A DNA stretch of 64,000 bases, from positions 2,728,001 through 2,792,000 of the forward strand of contig OZ244118.1 of the NCBI GenBank assembly GCA_965215765.1, written 5' to 3'. Numbering within the stretch: position 1 is the stretch's first letter; each line of letters opens with the position of its first letter. The position numbers were made by a program, and so were the translations under genes. The stretch comes from G965212025 sp965215765. Its GTDB lineage: Bacteria; Pseudomonadota; Gammaproteobacteria; Poriferisulfidales; Oxydemutatoraceae. Below, piece after piece: positions 54,800-63,766 of the stretch. The notes under the pieces were generated by a model. That model had not been told where the DNA came from, ran no database searches, and worked only from the letters and a program-made list of their open reading frames with translations.

Positions 54800-55940
54800 G
54801 TCTTGACAATAAAAGGTCGCCACCCTGCTGGAAGCAGTCGCACAATCACCAAGACTCAGGTTGCGCGGATTGATGACCATAGCCAAAAAGCAACAGGGTG
54901 AAACTCCGGAACGGGCGGCATTTACGGAATTGAACGCGCTGTACCAGGAATTGCAAAATGACTTTTCCCTGGACACATTGTCCATGGGCATAAGTGCTGA
55001 CTACCGTCTGGCAATCGCTGAAAGTTACTTTGTTAGGCTCCAGAAAATAAACCGGACAAACCGCGGGACATGGCTCGCGTCTTGACAATAAAAGGTCGCC
55101 ACCCTGCTGGAAGCAGTCGCACAATCACCAAGACTCAGGTTGCGCGGATTGATGGCCATAGCCAAAAAGCAACAGGGTGAAACTCCGGAACGGGCGGCAT
55201 TTACGGAATTGAACGCGCTGTACCAGGAATTGCGAAATGACTTTTCCCTGGACACATTGTCCATGGGCATGAGTGCTGACTACCGTCTGGCAATCGCTGA
55301 AAGTTACTTTGTTCGGCTCCAGAAAATAAACCGGACAAGCCGCAGGGCATGGCTCGCGTCTTGACAATAAAAGGTCGCCACCCTGCTGGAAGCAGTCGCA
55401 CAATCACCAAGACTCAGATTGCGCGGATTGATGACCATAGCCAAAAAGCAACAGGGTGAAACTCCGGAACGGACGGCGTTTACGGAATTGAACACGCTGT
55501 ACCAGGAATTGCGAAATGGCTTTTCCCTGGACACATTGTCCATGGGCATGAGCGCTGACTACCGTTTGGCAATCGCTGAAAGTGCTTTGTTCGGATCCAA
55601 AAATAGAAACCGGACAAGCCGCGGGACATGGCTCGCGTCTTGACAAAAAAAGGTCGCCACCCTGCTGGAAGCAGTCGCACAATCACCAAGACTCAGGTTG
55701 CGCGGATTGATGACCATAGCCAAAAAGCAACAGGGCGAAACTCCGGAACGAGCGGCATTTACAGGATTGAACGCGCTGTACCGGGAATTGCGAAATGACT
55801 TTTCCCTGGACACATTGTCCATGGGCATGAGCACTGACTACCGTCTGGCAATCGCTGAAAGTTACTTTGTTCGGATTCAGAAAATAAACCGGACAAGCTG
55901 CGGAGCCATGAGTACTGACTACCGTGAAACAGGGTTTTAA
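54800..55940. repeat. 279-bp tandem array derived from the yggS 3' end
   Basis: Four downstream copies follow the gene (CCCTGCTGGAAGCAGTCGCA at 54823, 55102, 55381 and 55660; the gene has it at 54521). The gene-to-first-copy step is 302 bp and the others 279, because every copy lacks the same 23 bp around the codons for GATIVRIG. Each copy keeps an open frame of 74-80 codons (RGLMTIAKKQQGE...). The last copy is truncated near 55900 and ends with a short duplication of TGACTACCGT. Confidence 0.96.
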
Positions 55941-55987
55941 TATTTCCTGTACATAATCAGGCAACACCCGGGAGCAGCGGTATCACA

Positions 55988-56098
55988 TCAAAGCTTTTTA
56001 ACCCAGGTTCTAGCCTGGTAAAGACACAGCGCGCATAAAACACAAATCATCACTACGGCCAAAATGTCCGCGCCTTCAAATCCCCAAAATTCCGACAT
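55988..56098 (-). CDS. Possible 36-residue single-helix membrane protein
   Basis: The ORF starts MSEFWGFEGADILAVVMICV and continues through a hydrophobic helix to a basic end (WVKKL). An AGGAG motif lies 7 nt before the ATG (CAGGAGAAAACGATG). The size and single-helix character fit small regulatory or complex-stabilising membrane proteins. It is the last minus-strand gene of the right-hand block. No family recognised. Confidence 0.5.
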   Translation of the reverse strand: MSEFWGFEGADILAVVMICVLCALCLYQARTWVKKL

Positions 56099-56132
56099 CG
56101 TTTTCTCCTGTCTTGACTGTTATGCCGAACAG

Positions 56133-56426
56133 CTACTTATGCAACCCGGTTTCGACCATCCGGTTTCGCCCGAACTGCGATAACCTGAACTTGATTAACA
56201 CCTTGCCAACGCCAAAATGTTCGCCGTCATCGAGCCGATCCTCGACTTCTTCCAGCAACGCGCTGGAAAACAGATCGGTAAGCGTGACGCGGATTTCGCC
56301 GAGCCAGTAGGCACCCGAATGCCGGTACTCGGACAGCACTTTTTCTGCGATTTCATAATCCCATAACCCATCCTGTCGTTCGTCGAGTAGGCGCAGGATG
56401 TAGCCTTTCATATGTAGCTTACTCAT
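56133..56426 (-). CDS. Small winged-helix-like protein of unknown function
   Basis: 97 residues. The N-terminal pattern (MKGYILRLLDERQDGLWDYEIAEKVLSEYR) resembles helix-turn-helix/winged-helix proteins. The start overlaps the upstream transporter gene's stop by 4 bp, so it is probably co-translated. Function unknown; a regulator or small adaptor in the catabolic cluster is possible. Confidence 0.65.
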   Translation of the reverse strand: MSKLHMKGYILRLLDERQDGLWDYEIAEKVLSEYRHSGAYWLGEIRVTLTDLFSSALLEEVEDRLDDGEHFGVGKVLIKFRLSQFGRNRMVETGLHK

Positions 56427-57478
56427 GCCCCACCAACCACGGCCGGATTACTGCTGCGAATCACTTCGAGCATCTCGGCTTTCTCGGTGAACATGACAAA
56501 TCCGCCAAACACGGTCAAGGCCAAGCCAATCAGAAAATGCCATTCGGGAAGATCGAGCGTGAAAATGGACAGGAAGATCACCGCGAACACTCCGTACAGG
56601 GCGGCGATGGCCTGCCCCCTGCCAACCCCGATCAATGGAAAGGACTTGTACCAGGCTACATAGCAAAAGCTGAAACTGGAACCAGCCAGCACAATCCACA
56701 GCATTGCCGAGAAATTGAAAGTGGTCGCGATCAAGGCCGTCACGTCGGCACCGCTGAACAGCGCGATCGCCGGCAAAATCAGAAATATCCAGTAGAAGGC
56801 TTCCGCGGCGAACCTGAGTGTAATTCCAATATCCGGATCGCTGACATCCAGCGCACGGCCGGCGATGGCACCTTCGACACCCCAGCCAACCGCCGCCATG
56901 ATGCCGCCAAGATAACCGAGCCAGACGCCGCTTCCGGGGGTTGCAAACTCGCCCAGCAACCCGGGCGCGTAAATCGAGACCCCGCCGAGCAGAATCACCG
57001 CGATGCCGACCACGGCGCGAGTGCTGATTTTTTCGTAGTACCAGAATCTTGCCAGTGTTGCGCCCACCACCGGGTACATCAATGTCGCGATGGCAGCGAA
57101 AACCGGCCCCACGTAACCGATCGCCAGGCAGGAGCCGAACAATGCGCAGGGACCACCGAATATCGCGCCCAGGTAGTACCACTTCGATATGCGTGTGCGT
57201 CGAATCGTGCGCGCAAATTCACCCCATTTTTCGAGCGCGCCGATCCACACGAACAGGAAGAACAGTGCCGCCAGCGAACTGAGGGCAGTGATTACCGCGG
57301 CGGCGAGCAGGAACTCGCCTTGGCTGCCCCCGATTTCGACGTACGGCTTCTCGTACCACACCGCGGTACCCGGGATATACCAGGCACCCCATAAAACCGC
57401 GCACCACAGTGCCCAGTAAAATCCCCAGCGTACACTGTGTGTGCGGTATTCCGCTCTTGCAGTTTCAAGTGTTTGCAT
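56423..57478 (-). CDS. DMT-superfamily (EamA-like) membrane transporter
   Basis: 351 residues with about ten membrane helices, as in drug/metabolite transporters. Two EamA-type halves are recognisable (LWCAVLWGAWYIPGTAVWYE; MLWIVLAGSSFSFCYVAWYKS). The internal repeat and the place among methylamine-catabolism genes suggest a substrate such as a betaine derivative, but that is inference. Confidence 0.85.
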   Translation of the reverse strand: MQTLETARAEYRTHSVRWGFYWALWCAVLWGAWYIPGTAVWYEKPYVEIGGSQGEFLLAAAVITALSSLAALFFLFVWIGALEKWGEFARTIRRTRISKWYYLGAIFGGPCALFGSCLAIGYVGPVFAAIATLMYPVVGATLARFWYYEKISTRAVVGIAVILLGGVSIYAPGLLGEFATPGSGVWLGYLGGIMAAVGWGVEGAIAGRALDVSDPDIGITLRFAAEAFYWIFLILPAIALFSGADVTALIATTFNFSAMLWIVLAGSSFSFCYVAWYKSFPLIGVGRGQAIAALYGVFAVIFLSIFTLDLPEWHFLIGLALTVFGGFVMFTEKAEMLEVIRSSNPAVVGGA

Positions 57479-57502
57479 AAATCTCAGCCTCGTCGGGTGA
57501 AA

Positions 57503-58465
57503 TCATTCGAAGTGATTTGGCAACTCCTCGGCAATATCGAAGATATCGGCCACCACGCCGTAACGCGCGATACTGAATATCGATGCCTCGGGATCGGTAT
57601 TGACCGCAATAATATTGGGCACATGTTTCATGCCCGTCATATGCTGCACCGATCCAGAAATGCCTAGCGCCACGTAAATCTGGCAATTGCTGACGGTTTT
57701 GCCCGACTGGCCCACCTGCCGAAATTTCGGCAGCCAGCCGTTGTCGGCGATCGGCCGCGAGCAACCCAGTGTAAAACCCATCGCGTCGGCCAGTTCGGCG
57801 AATTGCTCGACATTGTCTTCATCGGCAATGCCACGGCCGATAGACAACATGAACTCGGCCTGGGCGATATCGACTTCGCCGCCACTTTCCGGTTCGATAT
57901 AGTCCTCGTGGGAACTGCGCGGCGTCACCGCAGGGGCTTCGAAACTGCTCTGTTGGGGACTGCCGCTCGCTTCCACTGGTTTGAAGGTATTGCCGCGCAC
58001 CGTCAGCACAACAATTTCCCGTCCGGGAAAATCGACGTCGACATGGACTTTCTCGGCATAGGCCGCACGCGTGGCGACTAGCTCGCCATCCTCGTAGCGA
58101 ATACCGAAAACATCGCTGCAATAACCGAAGTCTCCCTTGTGGGCAAGCACCGGCGCATAACCCCAGGCATCGATACTGTGCGGCACCAGCACTAGTGCCG
58201 ACCGCCGCTGTTCGATCAGCGCCAGTAATGTCGTTACGAATACATCGTTTTGAAACTCGGCCTGTGCCGACGTGACGGTGATAATTTCATCAACACCGGC
58301 AGCTGACAAGGGCACCACGAAGGATTCCGGTGATGGTGCGATGATGCATACGGCAACCGTCTGGCCACCGCTTTCTTTCAAAGCGACTGCGGCGGCTATG
58401 CATTCGAGGCTGGCCGCGATCAGTTCGCCCCGGCGTTGCTCTGCTATTACGAGTATTTCAGCCAT
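57503..58465 (-). CDS. etfA: Electron transfer flavoprotein alpha subunit
   Basis: 320 residues. The C-terminal FAD-binding region (LGCSRPIADNGWLPKFRQVGQSGKTV, then YVALGISGSVQHMTGMKH and NTDPEASIF) is typical. It pairs with EtfB to take electrons from the dimethylglycine dehydrogenase system; in pseudomonads the equivalent genes lie with dgcAB. The start overlaps the etfB stop by one base. Confidence 0.94.
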   Translation of the reverse strand: MAEILVIAEQRRGELIAASLECIAAAVALKESGGQTVAVCIIAPSPESFVVPLSAAGVDEIITVTSAQAEFQNDVFVTTLLALIEQRRSALVLVPHSIDAWGYAPVLAHKGDFGYCSDVFGIRYEDGELVATRAAYAEKVHVDVDFPGREIVVLTVRGNTFKPVEASGSPQQSSFEAPAVTPRSSHEDYIEPESGGEVDIAQAEFMLSIGRGIADEDNVEQFAELADAMGFTLGCSRPIADNGWLPKFRQVGQSGKTVSNCQIYVALGISGSVQHMTGMKHVPNIIAVNTDPEASIFSIARYGVVADIFDIAEELPNHFE

Positions 58466-59262
58466 TACGCATCCCCCTGCAATTCTTTGATAATTTCGGC
58501 AACGCGCGCGGCCTGCTCGGCCGGGGTGCCCTCGATCAGCTCAGCCTGGCCTTTTTCAGGCATGTACATACGCCGTACCCGCGATGCCGAGCCGGCCTCG
58601 CCAACATCGTCGTCAGACAGTCCAAGATCGACGTGACTGAGCTCTTCAACCGGTTTGGTTCTGGCCTGCTTGATACCGCGCAGCGAGGCGTAACGCGGTT
58701 CGTTGATGCCAAGCTGAATCGTCAGTACCGCCGGGCACTGCACCGTCAGGACTTCCACCAGGCCACCTTCCAGTTCGCGCTGTACCCGCGCGGAGTTGGC
58801 ACCCGGCTGATAATCCAGCTTCGACACCACCGCCACCAGCGGCCAGCCAAGCTGGGCGGCGACGCTGACACCGGTCTGGGCAAAGCCGTGGTCGGAGGCC
58901 AGCGTGCCGGCAAATACCATATCCACCTGTTCGCGCTCGGCAACGCGCGCAATCACCCGCGCGATGGCCATCGGGTCGGAACCCTCCATCGCATCGTCCC
59001 AAACCCGGATGCCGCGCGCGCCACCCTTGGCAAGACACTTGCGAAGACCGTCTTCGGCCTCATCCGGGCCGATGGTCAGCGGGATGATCTCGACCTCGTC
59101 TCCATGCTCCTCATGCAGTCGTAGCGCTTCTTCCCAGGAATAGTCATCCCACTCGTTAAGCTCGTACTCAAGAAAATCAGGATCGACATCACGACCATCC
59201 TCACGCAACTCGAAATCTTCGTCGAGTACACCCACCTGCTTGACAGGCACCAGAATTTTCAT
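58465..59262 (-). CDS. etfB: Electron transfer flavoprotein beta subunit
   Basis: 265 residues. The N-terminal MKILVPVKQVG and the conserved segments (NEWDDYSWEEALRL, GTLASDHGFAQTGVSVAAQLG, GINEPRYASLRGIKQAR) are diagnostic. Forms the ETF dimer with EtfA, which carries electrons to DgcB or a quinone. Confidence 0.95.
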   Translation of the reverse strand: MKILVPVKQVGVLDEDFELREDGRDVDPDFLEYELNEWDDYSWEEALRLHEEHGDEVEIIPLTIGPDEAEDGLRKCLAKGGARGIRVWDDAMEGSDPMAIARVIARVAEREQVDMVFAGTLASDHGFAQTGVSVAAQLGWPLVAVVSKLDYQPGANSARVQRELEGGLVEVLTVQCPAVLTIQLGINEPRYASLRGIKQARTKPVEELSHVDLGLSDDDVGEAGSASRVRRMYMPEKGQAELIEGTPAEQAARVAEIIKELQGDA

Positions 59263-59320
59263 GTTTCAATTACCTCTATTGCTGCTCAATCGCACCGGGG
59301 CGTTCCCCCGGGTGCTAATG

Positions 59321-60703
59321 TTAGTCATCGGCCACGCAACGCGTAGCCAGTACCTGGACCGCGCCGAAACGAACCTGCGCCTCCGGATCGCCGATCAATT
59401 CCCATAATTCCGATTCGCCCAGCGCCGGATGCCGGCAAAGCAAGGCCCGGTTGAGCGCGTAGGGATCCTGCCGCAATTCCGCCAACACCTCTGGCGGTAC
59501 CTGCTGGTTGAGAATCACGGCGCGGCGCACGTCACGGTTCCGATGCGCCGCAATCCGCGCCAGCAGTTTATACGGAGTCATCGGGTTACGGCCGAGTCCG
59601 GCCAGCACATCCACCGAATCATCCGTTGCCAGCTGCGCAATCACGCGCTGATCCAGATCGGCACGAATCGCGATACCGGCGCGCACCCAGAATTCGGCAT
59701 CGCCCGCCAGTTGTCGGCACAGGTCGGCTGGCGTACACGGATTACGCGCCACACCGCGGCGGACTTCGGTCTCTGAATTCGTGGCCAGTTTCCGCAGCAC
59801 CGCTTCCCCGGTAGCGGGATTGCGGGCAACCCAGCGTCGTACCCAGGTATCATCGTCCGCGCCGAGGCGCTCGATCAGTGCATCGTCAAGCCCGATTTTG
59901 CGGGCCAGTTCTCTACGCACCCGGCGAACGGGTTCGTCCACTAGGCTGATTTTTTCCGTACCCAGTTGGCGCAGCGTCGCCGCCCGCACCTGGGGTTCGC
60001 TATCAGCCAGCAGTAGTGTCAGTTGCCGCTTCAACAAACCCGGATTGGCGGCAGCCTTGCGTCGCAACAGCGTGATGTCACTGTCCACGGCATGGCTCAG
60101 CAAATCCTCCGGACAGTTGCGGTGACAGGCAATCTCGGAGCGCAGGTACTTATCGTCGTCGGCCAGCCACAGTTTGCGCAACAGGGATCCATCGGCATGC
60201 GGATTTTGCGCCATCCCCTTGCGATCTTGCAGCGTCGCGGTCACCAGTACACGGTTTAATTGCAAAAGACCGGTATTGGGATTGTGGCAAATGGAGCCTC
60301 GCCGAGTCGGCGATGCCTGCTCATCCAGCGAGTCCAGCAGCGCGGCACTGGCATTGGGGTGTGCAGCAATGGAATCCAGTCGCTGCTCGCTGCCCTCGCC
60401 CTGCGCCAATTGCCAAAGCAACGCAGTCGGCGTGGCCGGATTTTTAACCAGCCTGTCGAGCGTGACCGGGTCGCTTTCCCGCGCCAGGCGCTGCAACAGC
60501 GAAACCGGGGTATAGGGTGCCTGCGCGAATAATCTCGGGTAGCGCCGCCGCGCGAAAATGATACTTTCGCAAATCGCGCTCCCCGATGCACTCAGCCACG
60601 GATGCAGGGCCGCCGACTGGTAGGGATCGGCGTTATCGTGCGCCACATAGAACAGGGCTTTGAGCGTAGTTTCGCTGGAGCCTGCCATCGCTGCCGATAT
60701 CAT
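59321..60703 (-). CDS. LRV/HEAT-like repeat protein
   Basis: 460 residues made almost wholly of about 24-residue helical repeats of the leucine-rich-variant type (VRRGVARNPCTPADLCRQLAGDAEFW; VRRWVARNPATGEAVLRKLA). No signal peptide or catalytic motif. Such repeats bind protein partners. It sits between the ETF genes and dgcB on the same strand and may assist the ETF/DgcB electron path. Its first 30 codons recur in the array upstream. Confidence 0.75.
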   Translation of the reverse strand: MISAAMAGSSETTLKALFYVAHDNADPYQSAALHPWLSASGSAICESIIFARRRYPRLFAQAPYTPVSLLQRLARESDPVTLDRLVKNPATPTALLWQLAQGEGSEQRLDSIAAHPNASAALLDSLDEQASPTRRGSICHNPNTGLLQLNRVLVTATLQDRKGMAQNPHADGSLLRKLWLADDDKYLRSEIACHRNCPEDLLSHAVDSDITLLRRKAAANPGLLKRQLTLLLADSEPQVRAATLRQLGTEKISLVDEPVRRVRRELARKIGLDDALIERLGADDDTWVRRWVARNPATGEAVLRKLATNSETEVRRGVARNPCTPADLCRQLAGDAEFWVRAGIAIRADLDQRVIAQLATDDSVDVLAGLGRNPMTPYKLLARIAAHRNRDVRRAVILNQQVPPEVLAELRQDPYALNRALLCRHPALGESELWELIGDPEAQVRFGAVQVLATRCVADD

Positions 60704-61590
60704 TGCACCGACCCGGACTCTGCCTGCATCTCGTCCGTCTGTTCGGCCGATTCGAGATCCATACAGGAGGCAACCAGTTCGATGATTTCGACGACTCCGA
60801 GCCGATCGTCGTTACCCGTTGATTTGACCGCGGTGCTGAACATATTCATGCACTCGACTGGTAGGGATCGGCGTTATCGTGCGCCACATAGAGCAGGGCT
60901 TTGAGCGTAGTTTCGCTGGAGCCTGCCATCGCTGCCGATATCACTGCACCGACCCGGACTCTGCCTGCATCTCGTCCGTCTGTTCGGCCGATTCGAGATC
61001 CATACAGGAGGCAACCAGTTCGATGATTTCGACGACTTCAAGCCGGTCGTCGTTACCCGTTGATTTGACTGCGGCACTGAACATGTTCATGCACTCGACT
61101 GGTAGGGATCGGCTTTATCGTGCGCCACATAGAGCAGGGCTTTGAGCGTAGTTTCGCTGGAGTCTGCCATCGCTGCCGATATCACTGCCGATATCACTGC
61201 ACCGACCCGGACTCTGCCTGCATCTCGTCCGTCTGTTCGGCCGATTCGAGATCCATACAGGAGGCAACCAGTTCGATGATTTCGACGACTTCAAGCCGGT
61301 CGTCGTTACCCGTTGATTTGACCGCGGCACTGAACATGTTCATGCACTCGACTGGTAGGGATCGGCGTTATCGTGCGCCACATAGAGCAGGGCTTTGAGC
61401 GCAGTTTCGCTGGAGTCTGCCATCGCTGCCGATATCATTGCACCGACCCGGACTCAGACTGCATCTCGTCCGTCTGTTCGGCCGATTCGAGATCCATACA
61501 GGAGGCAACCAGTTCGATGACTTCGATGACTTCGAGCCGGTCTTCGTTACCCGTTGATTTGACCGCGTCGTTGAACATGTTCATGCACTT
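60617..61590. repeat. ~241-bp tandem array across the dgcB/LRV-gene junction (four units)
   Basis: CTGGTAGGGATCGG begins each unit at 60617, 60858, 61099 and 61352, so the steps are 241, 241 and 253 bp. The longer one contains an extra 12-bp GCCGATATCACT. Each unit carries the last ~50 codons of dgcB, the intergenic bases and the first ~30 codons of the LRV gene. The complete genes sit at the two ends. The array occupies the whole gap 60704-61434. Confidence 0.96.
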
Positions 61591-63591
61591 GGGGCAATTG
61601 ACCACGAAGGCGTCGATGCCATCGATTTGTGCTGCCTCACGCATGCGGTTTTCAGCCGGTTTTTCCATTTCCAGCGGATCCGGGGTCCAGATGCGCCCGC
61701 CGCCGGCGCCGCAGCAAAACGAGTTGGAAAAACTTCGCGGCATTTCGACGATTTCAACGCCGATACTCGCCAAGGCGTCACGCGGCGCGTCATATTCACC
61801 GTTGAGCCGACCGAGATGACAGGAATCATGGTAAGTGACGCTGCGCTCGAGCTTGCGCGCCAGCGGAATGCTGCCCTCGGCTAGCATACGGTTCAACATC
61901 TGCGTGGCGTGCTCGACCTTGAACTCGCCGCCGAACTCGGGGTATTCGTTTTTTAGCGTATTGAAGCTGTGTGGATCGGTGGTAACGATGCGCTTGAAAT
62001 CGCATCCCGCCAGGGTTTTTATGTTGATCTCGGCGACATGCTCGAACAAGCCTTCCTCGCCAACTCTGCGTACATCGTTTCCGGCGGTCATTTCACCCTC
62101 GTAGAGTATGCCGAAATCGACCCCGCAGGCGTGCAGTATGCGGGCGAAATTCAGCACGACTTTCTGATATCCCGGATCGAAGGACGCGTAGTCACCGACA
62201 AACCAGAGCAGGTCGACGGATTGCTTGCGCGCATCCTTGATCTTGAAGTCCAGCTTCTTGGTCCAGGCGGCGCGCTTGCGCTTGTTTTCGCCGAACGAGT
62301 TACCCTTGTTATGGACGTTTTGCAAGGCGGTTTGAACTACGGGATCCATTGCACCGTCTTCCACCAGCGCGCGGCGCATCTCGACAATCATCGGCACATG
62401 CTCAATACCCACCGGGCAAATATCGACGCAGGCCGCACAGGTGCGGCAGGACCACAGCGTTTCGGGGCGTACCTGATTGATCCCGTCACCCACGGCCTGC
62501 AACGCAGCCGCCTCTGGCATTGAGCCCTGCTCAAGCGTACTGTTGGCCAACTCGCGCAGGCTCAGCACGACATCGCGCGGGGACAGCGGAAAACCGGTGG
62601 CATTGGCCGGACACGCCTCATGGCAGCGGCCACACTTGGTGCAGGCATCCAGGTGCAGCAACTGTTTCCACGTGAAGTCGGTGATCAGGCGGTGGCCGAT
62701 GGTCGCGGCATCCATGTCGGTCGCCGGCAGGCGTGCCGCCGGCTTCGGGTCGCGCAGCGACAGCGAGGCCATCGCGGTAAAAATGTGCTTGACCTTGGTG
62801 AAGGGTAATAGCCCGATGAAACAGAAGGCGAGTAAACCATGCAGCCACCACAGGACATAGCGCAGGCTTGCGGCACCACTGCTGGTCAGTCCCAGCCCGT
62901 CCAGCAATCCGGCAAGCAGCGCACCCACCGGCGACCACCAGCGGTAGTCCCAGACGGTGGCATCAAGCTGCAACCAGACCAGGCGATCGGCCTCAAGCAA
63001 AAAACCGGTGATGCCAATCAGTATCAGGGTCCACAGGAACAGCCAGTCCTCGCGGCGATACCAGCTACGGTCGAAATCCGGGTCGCTCGGGTCGCGATCC
63101 GGGCGCGTGTAGTCAAGCTTGGGCAAGGCCAGCCACTTTCGCCGGTACATCATGTAAATCAGTCCGCCGACCAAGGTCAGCCCCGCGAGATCGAGGATCA
63201 GGGAAAACCACAGGTAAAACGAGCCATACCAGAACGTCCAGCCAGTGATCGGTTCCAGAATATCGTACTCAAGGGTTATGGTTGCGGTGCCGATGAACAG
63301 CAGCGCGAAGCCGAAGAAGATCAGCGCATGAGCCTTGCCTGCACTTTGATCGCGGCGTCTGATGTTGCGATGGCTCGACAATTCCTGAACCATGTTCCAC
63401 AAGCCGTCGGCAATGCCGGAAAACGATAGTGCCTGGCCACGACGATACTTGCGTACCTGCACATAGCAGCCGTAACCGAAGGCGACGATGGCGGCAATGG
63501 CGGCAATATAAAACGTCACCATCATCCAGGTGGGAAAATCCTGGAACAGGATTCGGGTTATCGCTTGTGGCTCGTGACCAGGTTCAATCAT
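61435..63591 (-). CDS. dgcB: DgcB-like heterodisulfide-reductase-type iron-sulfur membrane protein
   Basis: 718 residues. Membrane helices at about 24-42, 88-110, 120-148, 184-200 and 245-265 resemble the nitrate-reductase gamma domain. Two 4Fe-4S sites follow (C317/C320/C323/C327 and C382/C385/C388/C392), then two CCG domains (YHDSCHLGRL, FCCGAGGG). In pseudomonads DgcB works with DgcA in demethylating dimethylglycine and passes electrons to the respiratory chain with an ETF. The start has no overlap; dgcA follows upstream by 175 bp. Confidence 0.9.
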   Translation of the reverse strand: MIEPGHEPQAITRILFQDFPTWMMVTFYIAAIAAIVAFGYGCYVQVRKYRRGQALSFSGIADGLWNMVQELSSHRNIRRRDQSAGKAHALIFFGFALLFIGTATITLEYDILEPITGWTFWYGSFYLWFSLILDLAGLTLVGGLIYMMYRRKWLALPKLDYTRPDRDPSDPDFDRSWYRREDWLFLWTLILIGITGFLLEADRLVWLQLDATVWDYRWWSPVGALLAGLLDGLGLTSSGAASLRYVLWWLHGLLAFCFIGLLPFTKVKHIFTAMASLSLRDPKPAARLPATDMDAATIGHRLITDFTWKQLLHLDACTKCGRCHEACPANATGFPLSPRDVVLSLRELANSTLEQGSMPEAAALQAVGDGINQVRPETLWSCRTCAACVDICPVGIEHVPMIVEMRRALVEDGAMDPVVQTALQNVHNKGNSFGENKRKRAAWTKKLDFKIKDARKQSVDLLWFVGDYASFDPGYQKVVLNFARILHACGVDFGILYEGEMTAGNDVRRVGEEGLFEHVAEINIKTLAGCDFKRIVTTDPHSFNTLKNEYPEFGGEFKVEHATQMLNRMLAEGSIPLARKLERSVTYHDSCHLGRLNGEYDAPRDALASIGVEIVEMPRSFSNSFCCGAGGGRIWTPDPLEMEKPAENRMREAAQIDGIDAFVVNCPKCMNMFNDAVKSTGNEDRLEVIEVIELVASCMDLESAEQTDEMQSESGSVQ

Positions 63592-63766
63592 GTCATCGCA
63601 ATCCAGGATTGGGCTGAGACTCGGTTCAGCGTTAAAACCTTTCCGGCCAGTATCGAGGTTTGTGGGGAAACGGTCTATTGCCCCCCGGGCTACAGACCCG
63701 TTTCCTTCCAGAGCTGCTTAGTCCGCGGAGCCCGCCATCGCGAGACCCCGCGGATTTTTGCACAGC

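Noticed and set aside
60874..61398. Plus- and minus-strand ORFs of 67-92 codons in the dgcB/LRV array
   Set aside because: They arise from the junction repeats and change length with the 12-bp insertion; no independent coding evidence.
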